NCBI RefSeq assembly: GCF_001613545.1
Contig: NZ_BDCO01000002.1
Location: 744,001 to 808,000, forward strand
Length of the DNA: 64,000 nt
Direction: 5' to 3'
Source: Terrimicrobium sacchariphilum
GTDB lineage: Bacteria; Verrucomicrobiota; Verrucomicrobiia; Chthoniobacterales; Terrimicrobiaceae
Both the position numbers and the translations under genes were made by a program. Of the stretch, positions 23,398-31,955 are shown in pieces (the first letter of the stretch is position 1; every line of letters begins with the position of its first letter). The notes below the pieces were generated by a model. It saw only the letters and a list, made by a program, of their open reading frames with translations, did no database searches and had not been told where the DNA came from.

Positions 23398-25284
23398 ATG
23401 CAGGAGCTTGTGCCGCAGGACTTCCGATGCGCCGGGATATTCGGCGACCATATGATTTTGCAGCGAGGAGGACCTCATCGCCTTTGGGGATGGGGACCGC
23501 CACACGGTCGCGTCGCCGTGTTTGTCGATGGCGAGCCAGCGGGAGAAGCCGCGAGTGATGCGCTAGGGAGGTGGATCGTCGAGATCCCAGAGATCGCCCC
23601 CGCCGGGGCGCACGACCTGGAGGTGCGCGGGAGCGGCTCGATTCATTTGCGCGATGTCTGGTCCGGCGATGTCTGGATTTGTGCCGGGCAGTCCAACATG
23701 GAGTTTCCCCTCTCGCGTGCTGTGCCCGGACCGGGAATCACCGAGGATGTGTCGCGGTTGCGGTGTTTTCTGGCCGAGAAGAGGGTCGCGTCGGGTCCTG
23801 GCGAGGACATCGCGGGCGCGTGGAGTGTCGGCGGCGGAGAGGAGTCGGCAGCGTGGTCGGCGATCGCCTACGCCTTTGGGGAACATCTGCTGCGGGAAAC
23901 CGGTGTGCCGGTGGGGCTTATCCAGCTCGCCTGGGGCGGCTCGCCCATCGAAGCCTGGATGCCGATCGAGGCGATCGGCGAGATTCCGTCCCTGGAGGCC
24001 CACGCGGAGCGGTGCCGGAAGGCTGCCCTCGGGGAAACCCGGGACGCCATGGAAGCCTGGAACAGTCATCGCCAGGAAGCCTTCACCAGCACGGCTGGGC
24101 GCGATCGCGGCTGGGCGTCGCCGGAGTTTGACGACTCGATGTGGGCGGCCTGCCCGGTGCCGGGCGTCTTTGACGAAGTCACCGGGGATTTCGATGGCGC
24201 GGTGTGGTATCGGCGGAGCATTGAGATTCCCGAGGAGTGGGTGGGACGTGACCTCTGCCTGCGTCTCGGCGTCATCGACGATCTCGATCACACGTATTGG
24301 AATGGCGTGCTGGTCGGCACGACCGGCACGGATACTCCAGACTACTACAAGCACTCGCGGGTCTACACCGTTCCCGGCCAGCTCGTGCGTGCGGGCTCGA
24401 CTACTCTCTGCGTCCGCGTTTTTGATGAATACCTGAGCGGGGGATTTCTGAGCCCCGAAGAGATGCTCTGCGTCGGCCCGGCGGATGATCCCGGGGCGGC
24501 CGTCCCGCTTGCCGGGACGTGGCGGATCGCCATCGAGCAGGGCATCGAGGAAAAGCCGCCCACCGTGGGAAATGCCCAGGAGACTCCCGCGGGCATCTTT
24601 CACGCGATGGTGGAGCCGCTTCTCCCGCTCCCGTTTTGCGGCGTGCTGTGGTACCAGGGCGAAAACAACCTCGGCAACGCAGCGCGGTACCGGCTCCTTT
24701 TCCCGGCGATGATTGAGTATTGGCGCTTCCGCGGAGGACGCGATTTTCCGTTTTTCTTCGTTCAGCTCGCCGCCTTCGGGGTGCCGCGTCGGAGCGCGGC
24801 GGGAAGTGCCTGGGCGGAATTGCGGGCGGCGCAGATGGCCGCGCTCGCCCTCCCGCATACCGCCGCCGTTTCGGCCATCGACCTCGGCGACGCCGCAGAC
24901 ATTCACCCGAAGAACAAGCTCCCTGTCGGCCGTCGCCTGGCGGACTGCGCCTTGCAAGGCATACACCGTCGCGCGGATCTCTGCGCGAGCGGACCCGAGG
25001 CGGAGGAGGTCGCGCTGGATTCCGGTCGCCTGGCTGTTCGCTTCCGGCACGCCGAGGGCTTGCATACGACGGACGGACGGACTCCGGCGGAATTCTACGC
25101 AGAGCTGGAGAGCGGCGAAATCGTTCCGCTGGATGGAGTGATCGCAGGCGACAGCGTGGTTTTTGCCGTGCCGGCCGGGAATCGCGTGCGCGGCCTGCGT
25201 TACGCCTGGGCCGATAATCCATCGGTGAATCTTGTCAACGCCGCCGGGCTGCCCGCCTGGCCCTTCCGGCGGGAGATCCCATGA
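23398..25284 (+). CDS. Sialate O-acetylesterase-like SGNH esterase without signal peptide (paralog 2)
   Basis: 628 residues. The family blocks are ICAGQSNMEFP (nucleophile Ser), WGGSPIEAWMP and LWYQGENNLG, with a jelly-roll-like insertion (about 230-370) as in paralog 1. Unlike paralogs 1 and 3 it begins directly at the beta domain (MQELVPQDFRCAGIFGDHM) with no signal peptide and no in-frame earlier start, so it may be cytoplasmic. AGAGAG just before the ATG may serve as ribosome binding site. Its stop overlaps the next ATG by 4 nt. Confidence 0.85.
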   Translation: MQELVPQDFRCAGIFGDHMILQRGGPHRLWGWGPPHGRVAVFVDGEPAGEAASDALGRWIVEIPEIAPAGAHDLEVRGSGSIHLRDVWSGDVWICAGQSNMEFPLSRAVPGPGITEDVSRLRCFLAEKRVASGPGEDIAGAWSVGGGEESAAWSAIAYAFGEHLLRETGVPVGLIQLAWGGSPIEAWMPIEAIGEIPSLEAHAERCRKAALGETRDAMEAWNSHRQEAFTSTAGRDRGWASPEFDDSMWAACPVPGVFDEVTGDFDGAVWYRRSIEIPEEWVGRDLCLRLGVIDDLDHTYWNGVLVGTTGTDTPDYYKHSRVYTVPGQLVRAGSTTLCVRVFDEYLSGGFLSPEEMLCVGPADDPGAAVPLAGTWRIAIEQGIEEKPPTVGNAQETPAGIFHAMVEPLLPLPFCGVLWYQGENNLGNAARYRLLFPAMIEYWRFRGGRDFPFFFVQLAAFGVPRRSAAGSAWAELRAAQMAALALPHTAAVSAIDLGDAADIHPKNKLPVGRRLADCALQGIHRRADLCASGPEAEEVALDSGRLAVRFRHAEGLHTTDGRTPAEFYAELESGEIVPLDGVIAGDSVVFAVPAGNRVRGLRYAWADNPSVNLVNAAGLPAWPFRREIP

Positions 25285-26189
25285 TCCAGTACCTCGCCCT
25301 CCTGCTCGCGCTGGCCCTCGGCGCCTTGCCGGGATTCGCGGCCGATGCCTGGTCGCCGACGAAATGGCAAAACACGCCCGCCTGGCAGTCGCGCTCGGGA
25401 GGCTGGCTCGCCGTCGTCTCGGAATCCCGCGCCCGCCTGATATACCTCGGCCCGGCAGAGGGAAGAGTCAATTTGCTCTACGCCCCGCCTGCTCCCGCGC
25501 CGCTCCGGCCTCGTGGGGGGCACATCGCCTGGCTGGGACCGCAGGCGGAGTGGTACGGTGGCAGGGAGGTCTGGCCGCCGCCGGGTGGGTGGGAGTCCGC
25601 CGGGAGCGCCTCGGTTTCCTCCTCAGGGGATACGCTCACCATGGTGCTCCCGCGCGTGGCGAATCTGCCCGTGCTTTCGCGGTCCTATTTCTGGAAAGAC
25701 AGGGCCCTGCATTGCCAGGTGGCATGGTCGGGCGGGAAGGGGAGTTATCAGGTAATACAAATCGTACAACTGCCTCCCCAGGCCATGGTGACGGCCCGGC
25801 CGGGCGGAGCCTCCGGGGGTGGATTTATCCGTATCTCCGTGGATGGGAGGAATCGGCGCGAGTCACCGGCTGGCAGCCCGGAGATCGCCATGCGGGCGGA
25901 TGGCGCGGTCCAGATTCGCTCGCGGGAGGGCCGCGCAAAGTTCGGCTTCCCGCCGCAGCCGCTCCGCGCCGTGATCGGAAGATATTCGCTCGTGATGGAG
26001 CGCGGGGAGACGCTGGGGCGCGTCCTGGACTCTCCGGATGCTGGTTTTGACACTCAGGTTTACGTGGGGGGCAAGGTCCACCCATTTGTCGAGATCGAGC
26101 AACTGAGCCCCCGGTTGAAGAACGCCGGGAAGGCGGAGAATGCCTTCACCGTGATCCTCAAGCCGGGTATGCGCGATTTTCTGCCCTGA
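25281..26189 (+). CDS. Secreted DUF4380-like protein
   Basis: 302 residues with signal peptide MIQYLALLLALALGALPGFA. The pattern of an early strand (ARLIYLGPAEGRVNLLY) followed by GGHIAWLGPQAEWYGG and a later WKDRALHCQV strand region resembles DUF4380/aldose-epimerase-like beta-sandwich proteins often found beside glycosidases. I cannot see a catalytic motif. It sits between two acetylesterase-like genes and is translationally coupled to the first. Confidence 0.5.
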   Translation: MIQYLALLLALALGALPGFAADAWSPTKWQNTPAWQSRSGGWLAVVSESRARLIYLGPAEGRVNLLYAPPAPAPLRPRGGHIAWLGPQAEWYGGREVWPPPGGWESAGSASVSSSGDTLTMVLPRVANLPVLSRSYFWKDRALHCQVAWSGGKGSYQVIQIVQLPPQAMVTARPGGASGGGFIRISVDGRNRRESPAGSPEIAMRADGAVQIRSREGRAKFGFPPQPLRAVIGRYSLVMERGETLGRVLDSPDAGFDTQVYVGGKVHPFVEIEQLSPRLKNAGKAENAFTVILKPGMRDFLP

Positions 26190-26236
26190 GCGAGGTTTTC
26201 TCCTCCCCGGAAAAGTCCCATCAAAATTCCCATGCC

Positions 26237-28207
26237 ATGAAGAGGTTGTTCCCCTGTCTTGCCGCCGTCGTCTTGCTGCCCGCCGCTCTCCCTGCCGCCG
26301 AGCTGAAGCTGGCAGGCATCTTTACGGACAACGCCATCCTTCAGCGCGACAAGCCGGTGTCCATCTGGGGCCGAGCCACCCCCGGAGACACTGTCACCGC
26401 CGATATAAACGGGCAGACCCGCTCGGCCGTGACGGGAGCGGACGGGCGCTGGCAGGTGATGCTCGAGCCGATGAGCGCCTCGGCGACGCCGGTGCCATTC
26501 CGGGTTTCCTCCGGCGCGTCGAGCGTCGCGCTCCAAAACGTGCTGGTGGGCGAGGTCTGGTTCGCCGCCGGCCAGTCCAACATGACCATGCCGGTGCGCG
26601 AAACCCGTGACGCTGCCGCCGAAATGGCTGCGGCGGGCAATCCCGCCATCCGCGAGTTTTGCGTGATCCAGCGCGCACCCTTCGCCCAGCCTCGCGAGAC
26701 GACCGACCGCATGGGTTCGTGGGTTCCCGCGACTCCCGCATCCGTTGGCGCATTTTCCGCCACCGGCTACTATTTTGCGAGGGAGCTGGCGCGGGCGCTC
26801 GAGGTTCCCGTCGGCATCATCCATGCCTCCGCCGGCGGCATCGCGGCCGAGACGCTCACTCCGCCCGATGCGATCAAGGACATCCCGCCCCTGCGCCATC
26901 TGCTGGATGAGCGCGGCATCGGCTACGGGAAGGACGTGACCGAGGAGGAGTGGGACCGCCGCAAGAAGGCCAAGGCCGAGTACGTTCTCACCATGGAGTC
27001 ACCGGATACTGACGACAGCACGTGGGAGCGGGTTTCCACCCTGACGACCAATCCTCGCGACCGCACAGCCACGTGGTTCCGCTATCACTTTGACGCCGCC
27101 GAGGCCTGGACCCGCCAGCCGTCGGTGCTGCGCATAACCAAGGTCGCCGGACTCGGAACCATCGCCATGAATGGGCGGCGGCTGTATCCCGTAAACAACA
27201 ACGCTATCGACATGCTCGAGTACCGCATCGATCCCGGCGTGCTCCGGGTGGGAGCAAACACCCTCGCCTTTTGCGTGAGAGGATACTCTCTCAATGACCG
27301 GCCGGCGGAGGTTTGCAGCTTTGCAGACCCGGCGGATGCCGGACGGGAGCTGCCCGTCCCCGGCCCGGCCTTGCGCAAATCGGAGTCCGAGGGACCCACC
27401 CCGGCGGAGAATCTCGGCCTGCTCGGCAATCTCTTCAACGGGATGGTCGCCCCGCAGATTCCGTATCAGGTACGCGGCATCATCTGGTACCAGGGCGAGG
27501 CCAATGTCGGCCGGCCGGGCGAATACCGGCTCCTTTTCCCCGCGATCATCCGCGGCTGGAGGGAGCTGTGGCGCCAGCCGGATCTGCCCTTTCTTTTTGT
27601 CCAGCTCGCCGGGTTCATGAAGCAGTCGGCCCAGCCGACGCCGAACTCCGGCTGGGCCGAGCTTCGCGATGCCCAGGCTTCCGCGCTGGCGCTGCCGGGG
27701 ACCGCCATGGCTGTCGCGCTGGACCTCGGCGACGCCCAGCAGATTCATCCAAAGAACAAGCAGGAGGTGGGCCGCCGCCTCTCCGTGGCGGCGCTTGCCG
27801 GTGTCTATGGCCGCAAGGATGTCGCAGCCAGCGGACCGGTTTTCGCCACCTGCTCGGTCGCGGATGGCAGGATGCGTATTTCCTTCTCCTCGGCTGACGA
27901 CGGTCTGGTCTCCCGTGATGGCCGCCCGCTGACCGGCTTTGCCATTGCCGGAGCAGACGGGAGCTATGCCTGGGCCGAAGCCCGCATCGTGGATGGAAAC
28001 ACGGTGGAGGTATCCAGTCCGCAAGTACCTGATCCTGCCCGGGTGCTTTACGCCTGGGCCGACAACCCCGATGCCAATCTCGCGAGCAAGGCCGGACTCC
28101 CCGCGGTGCCTTTCCGGGCTTCCGTCAACGATGTATCACTCTCCAATACGGAGTCGCCCCGACCAGGCGCGGCGAAAACGCCTGGAGGGGCTGTATCGAA
28201 GGATTGA
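26237..28207 (+). CDS. Secreted sialate O-acetylesterase-like SGNH esterase (paralog 3)
   Basis: 656 residues; MKRLFPCLAAVVLLPAALPAAE is the signal peptide. FAAGQSNMTMPV carries the nucleophile Ser and IWYQGEANVG the later block. The GGxPIEAW block of the other two paralogs is changed to ASAGGIAAETLTP, suggesting a different substrate pocket. The C-terminal tail (SNTESPRPGAAKTPGG) is disordered. It lies 47 nt after the DUF4380-like gene and probably belongs to the same operon. Confidence 0.87.
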   Translation: MKRLFPCLAAVVLLPAALPAAELKLAGIFTDNAILQRDKPVSIWGRATPGDTVTADINGQTRSAVTGADGRWQVMLEPMSASATPVPFRVSSGASSVALQNVLVGEVWFAAGQSNMTMPVRETRDAAAEMAAAGNPAIREFCVIQRAPFAQPRETTDRMGSWVPATPASVGAFSATGYYFARELARALEVPVGIIHASAGGIAAETLTPPDAIKDIPPLRHLLDERGIGYGKDVTEEEWDRRKKAKAEYVLTMESPDTDDSTWERVSTLTTNPRDRTATWFRYHFDAAEAWTRQPSVLRITKVAGLGTIAMNGRRLYPVNNNAIDMLEYRIDPGVLRVGANTLAFCVRGYSLNDRPAEVCSFADPADAGRELPVPGPALRKSESEGPTPAENLGLLGNLFNGMVAPQIPYQVRGIIWYQGEANVGRPGEYRLLFPAIIRGWRELWRQPDLPFLFVQLAGFMKQSAQPTPNSGWAELRDAQASALALPGTAMAVALDLGDAQQIHPKNKQEVGRRLSVAALAGVYGRKDVAASGPVFATCSVADGRMRISFSSADDGLVSRDGRPLTGFAIAGADGSYAWAEARIVDGNTVEVSSPQVPDPARVLYAWADNPDANLASKAGLPAVPFRASVNDVSLSNTESPRPGAAKTPGGAVSKD

Positions 28208-28246
28208 AAAGTTTCTCCCCTATGAGTCACGCCCATGCCTGGATGA

Positions 28247-28393
28247 GGAAACCTATCCATCTACGTCAAACGCGGCGAAGTGCACGTGGCCTTTGCCGGG
28301 GGGATTTTGTTGTTTAACGAGAAAAACGTCCGCCAGAAACTTCCCGTGATCGTCATCCTGCTCGTTGGGATTGTCATCACCATGCTCGGGTGA
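28247..28393 (+). pseudogene. Remnant: C-terminal end of a DMT-type (sugar) transporter
   Basis: An open frame without start codon reads GNLSIYVKRGEVHVAFAGG, then ILLFNEKNVRQK and a last hydrophobic helix ending ITMLG before a TGA at 28391. The E-K-N-x-R-Q plus final helix arrangement is what ends drug/metabolite-superfamily transporters, including sugar permeases. The roughly 250 upstream residues are absent; a TGA lies directly before it. It follows the esterase operon on the same strand, so a transporter once closing this operon appears to have been deleted. Confidence 0.45.
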
Positions 28394-28429
28394 AGCGTTT
28401 TCGCGGAATTTCGCTTAATACATCGGTTT

Positions 28430-28467
28430 CTCCGCTCCGGCGCGGCGGTTTTCCGGAGTCGGCGGAG
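28430..28467. terminator. Stem-loop between convergent loci 1 and 2
   Basis: CTCCG-c-TCCGG pairs with CCGGA-gtcgg-CGGAG around a 12-nt loop. It lies between the transporter remnant and the end of the leftward operon, where a bidirectional terminator would be expected. No clear U-run. Confidence 0.4.
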
Positions 28468-28475
28468 TCATGCGT

Positions 28476-29705
28476 TCAGGAGGTTTGGTCTTCCGTTTCC
28501 ATCAGGAGAGCGAGGACGTTCCAACTGATGAAGCCCGAGTTGAAGTTCGGCTGGGCCGAGTCGGGGTGATAGCACTCGTGAAGGGTCCCGGTGGCTGCCA
28601 GGTCGTTTTCCAGCAAGGCGCGTGTCTTGCGGGCGAGGGTGGCGGCATCGGAATGATATCCGTAGTTTCGCAGCCCTTCGTAGATCATGTAATTGGCCAC
28701 GATCCAGATCGGGCCGAGCCAGTTGCTGGGATTTGCGCTGTTCGTTCCGGGGCTGTACATGCGCTCGGTTTTTGAGAGGCTCCGGATACCCCAGTTTGCG
28801 GAGAAGGAGCGTTCGTCGCGCAAATGAGAGTTCACCAGGATCGCAGCCTGCTCAGGTGTCGCAACGCCGCTCCACAGGGGCAGGAAGCCGGTAAACATGC
28901 GAACTTTCAGCGGAAGCGAGCGCCAGCCCATGTCCATCCCCTTCTGAATGCCGGGAAGATAGTGATCGCGGTGATCCGCGCATTGCACATCGACCGTATA
29001 GAAGAAGCCGTCGAGATCGTCCCAGCATTCGCGAATGATCGCCGCAGCCAGATCCTGCGCACGCTGCGTCAGCGCGATGGCATCGGACGTGCGGCCGAGC
29101 TCCCTGGCGAGCTTTGCGGCAGCCAGGAGGTCTTTGTGGAAAAGGCAATTCAGAAGAAGATTCGCTGAGGAGAACTCCGGGCGCCCGTAGGTGGTCGGGT
29201 CGCAATCCACCCCGATGGCCACATCGGAACCCCATACAAAAAGGCCGCAGGGGGACTGATAGCGGGACTCCCAGCGCTGGTAGAAAAGGAGCAGACTGTC
29301 GAAATACGGGGCGACCCAGTCGTAGTCTCCCGTTGCCTCGGAGATATCGAGAGCGAACTGGGCAAAGACGGGCTTTGCCTGGTTGTTCTCTCGCTGGTCA
29401 TCGTTGCGGCAGGAGAAGAAGTCGACATTGTCGGACTTTATCATGATCGAAACGGTGCCGTTGGGCGCCTGGCTTTCGAAGAAATTTCGCCAACTGCCCA
29501 CGGCATGCGCCGCCCAGGTCGCGCGCGATTCGTGACTGAAGAAAGCCGGGCAGAGCAGGAGTCCCTTTGCGATCCAGAAGCTATCCCAATCCCAAAGCTC
29601 ATCGTGAAAGATGCCCCCGGGGACGATAAAGGGGTGCTCCAGGATGCCCATGGGGTTTCGGAGCGTGGTGCCGATCTGCGAGGCGATGTAATCTTCGATC
29701 TTCAT
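28476..29705 (-). CDS. (alpha/alpha)6-barrel glycosidase, GH63/MGH1-like
   Basis: 409 residues, no signal peptide. GGIFHDELWDWDSFWIAKGL near the N-terminus, NPSNWLGPIWIVANYMIYEG and HECYHPDSA near the C-terminus are the conserved stretches of trehalase/GH63/mannosylglycerate-hydrolase-like barrels. The Asp of WDWDSFW and the Glu of HECYHP are candidate catalytic residues. It probably cleaves an imported disaccharide in the cytoplasm. The start overlaps the preceding esterase stop (ATGA); last gene of the long leftward operon. Confidence 0.75.
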   Translation of the reverse strand: MKIEDYIASQIGTTLRNPMGILEHPFIVPGGIFHDELWDWDSFWIAKGLLLCPAFFSHESRATWAAHAVGSWRNFFESQAPNGTVSIMIKSDNVDFFSCRNDDQRENNQAKPVFAQFALDISEATGDYDWVAPYFDSLLLFYQRWESRYQSPCGLFVWGSDVAIGVDCDPTTYGRPEFSSANLLLNCLFHKDLLAAAKLARELGRTSDAIALTQRAQDLAAAIIRECWDDLDGFFYTVDVQCADHRDHYLPGIQKGMDMGWRSLPLKVRMFTGFLPLWSGVATPEQAAILVNSHLRDERSFSANWGIRSLSKTERMYSPGTNSANPSNWLGPIWIVANYMIYEGLRNYGYHSDAATLARKTRALLENDLAATGTLHECYHPDSAQPNFNSGFISWNVLALLMETEDQTS

Positions 29706-30478
29706 TTGGGAAAATTGAGCGCGGAGCAGGCTTCCGCCAGGGCCTGGGAAAAGGTCTGCGACATCCGACGAGTATCGTCTTGTCCGCCAGCCCAGAAGCC
29801 GTGGTCGTCATCCGGACCGTCAAAGACGTGTAGAGCGGCCCTCGCACCGGCCCGCTGCCAGGCCGCGACCGCGTCGCGCGAATGGGTGAGGGGGACCAGC
29901 CTGTCATTGACGCTGTGCACGCAGGTCAGGTCTGGCGGGATGTTCTCGTGCCGGAGCGCGGAGGCGGAATCCAAATGAGCCGGAGTGATGGATTCCGCAC
30001 CAAAGAAGCGCTGGTGAAAGGAGGGGCTGAACAGAAAGGCATGGGAGGTCCCGCGTTTGGCGTCGACGGCCACAGGGCCGGCGAGGGAAAGAATGTGCGC
30101 CACCCGGGATCGGCCGATGGCACGGCCAGCCATCAGGGCCAGATGGCCGCCAGCCGAGGCTCCGGCAATACCGATGCGGGACGGTGCGGGGCAGATTTCT
30201 CCACGCTGGAGGAAATCCGCTGCGGTGAGGCAATCCTCGAGAGCCGCGGGCCACGGGGCGTGCTGGAGCAGGCGATAGTTAATGCCAAAGACCGCAGCGC
30301 CTCGCTCCTGGAGAAAGAGCGCCACGGGGTCCAGCGCCTCCTTGCTCATGGCGTCCCAGCCGCCGCCATGGATCAAGAGCCAGAGCGGAGATGTCTGGAG
30401 CGGGCCGGGAAAGTAGTCGCCGCGATGTCGCTGATGCGCATCTCCCGAGCGGTAGGCGATGTCGCGCAGGATGGTCAT
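29702..30478 (-). CDS. Alpha/beta-hydrolase esterase (BD-FAE-like), cytoplasmic
   Basis: 258 residues from the ATG at 30478, which overlaps the isomerase stop by 4 nt; longer upstream starts would run into that gene. IHGGGWDAMSKE supplies the oxyanion loop, GASAGGHLA the nucleophile Ser, NDRLVP the Asp and DDHGFW the His. No signal peptide, so it probably deacylates imported oligosaccharides. Confidence 0.82.
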   Translation of the reverse strand: MTILRDIAYRSGDAHQRHRGDYFPGPLQTSPLWLLIHGGGWDAMSKEALDPVALFLQERGAAVFGINYRLLQHAPWPAALEDCLTAADFLQRGEICPAPSRIGIAGASAGGHLALMAGRAIGRSRVAHILSLAGPVAVDAKRGTSHAFLFSPSFHQRFFGAESITPAHLDSASALRHENIPPDLTCVHSVNDRLVPLTHSRDAVAAWQRAGARAALHVFDGPDDDHGFWAGGQDDTRRMSQTFSQALAEACSALNFPK

Positions 30479-31935
30479 GTGACCACGGCGTGCTCCACCC
30501 CGAGGATGCGGGCGATTTCCACCAGCTCCGAGGCATGATGGCCGATGCCGAGTGCAAAATGGTGGGTGGGACCCTCGGCCACCCACCGCTTCAGGAACGT
30601 GCGCACATCGGGCTTGAAGACGCCGTGCGTATTGGTGTTGCCGGTGGGCGGAATGGGGCGGCGTATGGACTCGCCCTCCGCGATCACGAACTTGAATCCT
30701 CCCCGGGCGGTCTGGCCGATGCTGAGCATGGTGATCGGGCCTTCCTTGATCTGAAACTCCACGCCTGCGCCTGCGCCCGGCTTGCCGTGGTATTTTTTCA
30801 GACTGCGAATGACCGGCTTGCTTGCGGCGATATTGATATGATGCGGGCCGTCGTGTCCGACCAGCACGCTGTCGAGCTTGAAGTCGATGGGATGGAATTC
30901 GGCGAAGCTGCCGCCGATGTCCAGGCGATCCATGATCATCATGGCGATGCAGGTTTTCAGATCAAACTCCCCGCACATCGGGAAGCCTGCCCCGGTGAGC
31001 AGGGAGTTTCCCACGATGAAGTTCGTGACCAGCGTACGCAGCTCGGAACCGGGTTCGCCTTCGTAATAATACGCGAAGCCATCGAGCTGCTTGTCCGCGA
31101 TCAGGGCCTCCAGCGCCACGGCGGCCTTCGCTGCGGTTTCCAGGTCGGCCTCGGTGAGCTTTTCTGTGAGAGGGTCGCTTACCGGGTCGGGCGTGTCGAA
31201 AAACTCAAGGATGCGCGATTTCCAGCCCTCGACCGCCTCAGGCGCGGCGGTGCGGTAGTGACGATGCACATCGCCCGGCTCGACCATCACGACATGAGGA
31301 CCAAAGGCGGCGGTGATCGCGGTCGGGTCGGTGTGCATGTCGAGCATGGCCTCGAGGACATGGCCCATCAGGCCGATGCGAGCCGTGCGCAACGAGCGGA
31401 GCACCTTGGCGATGCCGCACCAGGAAGCCAGCTCCGCATCCACGACCGGGTCGCCGTCTTCGTGGCCCAGGATGACCGGGGGCGGTCGGCGACCGAAGCG
31501 GATGGCGACGCCGGTGAACTCCGGCACCGAGCAGAAGTCGTCATTGCAAAGCTGCATGAAGGTCGTGCCATTGGGATAATCCATCGCCGCCAGCGGCTGG
31601 ATCGCCACGAGCACCATCGGCGCCTGGATTTCCCGGCAGAGGATTCCAAAGGTGGACGACGTGCCGTAGGTGGCCATGTCCACGAAGAGGACATCGATGT
31701 CGGCGGCTTTGATCCGCGAGACGGCATCGTAGGCCGCCTGGGCGTGGTCGAGCATGCCAAAGTCGGCCACCTCCAGGCCGCGCGCCTCGAGGCGGGATTT
31801 CACATGCAGCCGCTTGCGGGTCATCTCGTCGAGCAGGCCGGGGAATTGAGGCCAGTAGACGTGGTGGCCGATGGCGAGGAGGCCGGCGCGGGCGGAAAGT
31901 GGCTTGAGTCGATCGATTTTTTTAGGTGCGTCCAT
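30475..31935 (-). CDS. L-arabinose/L-fucose isomerase-family protein
   Basis: 486 residues. The N-terminal Rossmann-like region (LLAIGHHVYWPQFPGL, VDMATYGTSSTF), the central GEFDLKTCIAMMIMD and EFHPIDFKLDSVLVGHDGPHH, and the C-terminal EGPTHHFALGIGHH match the arabinose isomerase fold. Those segments carry the two Glu and two His that bind Mn2+ in AraA. Overall sequence is not typical AraA, so the actual aldose may be fucose, arabinose or another sugar. It follows the unrecognised 798-residue protein by 20 nt. Confidence 0.75.
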   Translation of the reverse strand: MDAPKKIDRLKPLSARAGLLAIGHHVYWPQFPGLLDEMTRKRLHVKSRLEARGLEVADFGMLDHAQAAYDAVSRIKAADIDVLFVDMATYGTSSTFGILCREIQAPMVLVAIQPLAAMDYPNGTTFMQLCNDDFCSVPEFTGVAIRFGRRPPPVILGHEDGDPVVDAELASWCGIAKVLRSLRTARIGLMGHVLEAMLDMHTDPTAITAAFGPHVVMVEPGDVHRHYRTAAPEAVEGWKSRILEFFDTPDPVSDPLTEKLTEADLETAAKAAVALEALIADKQLDGFAYYYEGEPGSELRTLVTNFIVGNSLLTGAGFPMCGEFDLKTCIAMMIMDRLDIGGSFAEFHPIDFKLDSVLVGHDGPHHINIAASKPVIRSLKKYHGKPGAGAGVEFQIKEGPITMLSIGQTARGGFKFVIAEGESIRRPIPPTGNTNTHGVFKPDVRTFLKRWVAEGPTHHFALGIGHHASELVEIARILGVEHAVVT

Positions 31936-31955
31936 AGGGCAGGGAGAGTGAGTGT

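Noticed and set aside
15575-28207. Three acetylesterase-like genes as a recent tandem duplication
   Set aside because: They differ in length, signal peptide and catalytic-block sequence and are separated by other genes on both strands, so they are old paralogs or separate acquisitions.
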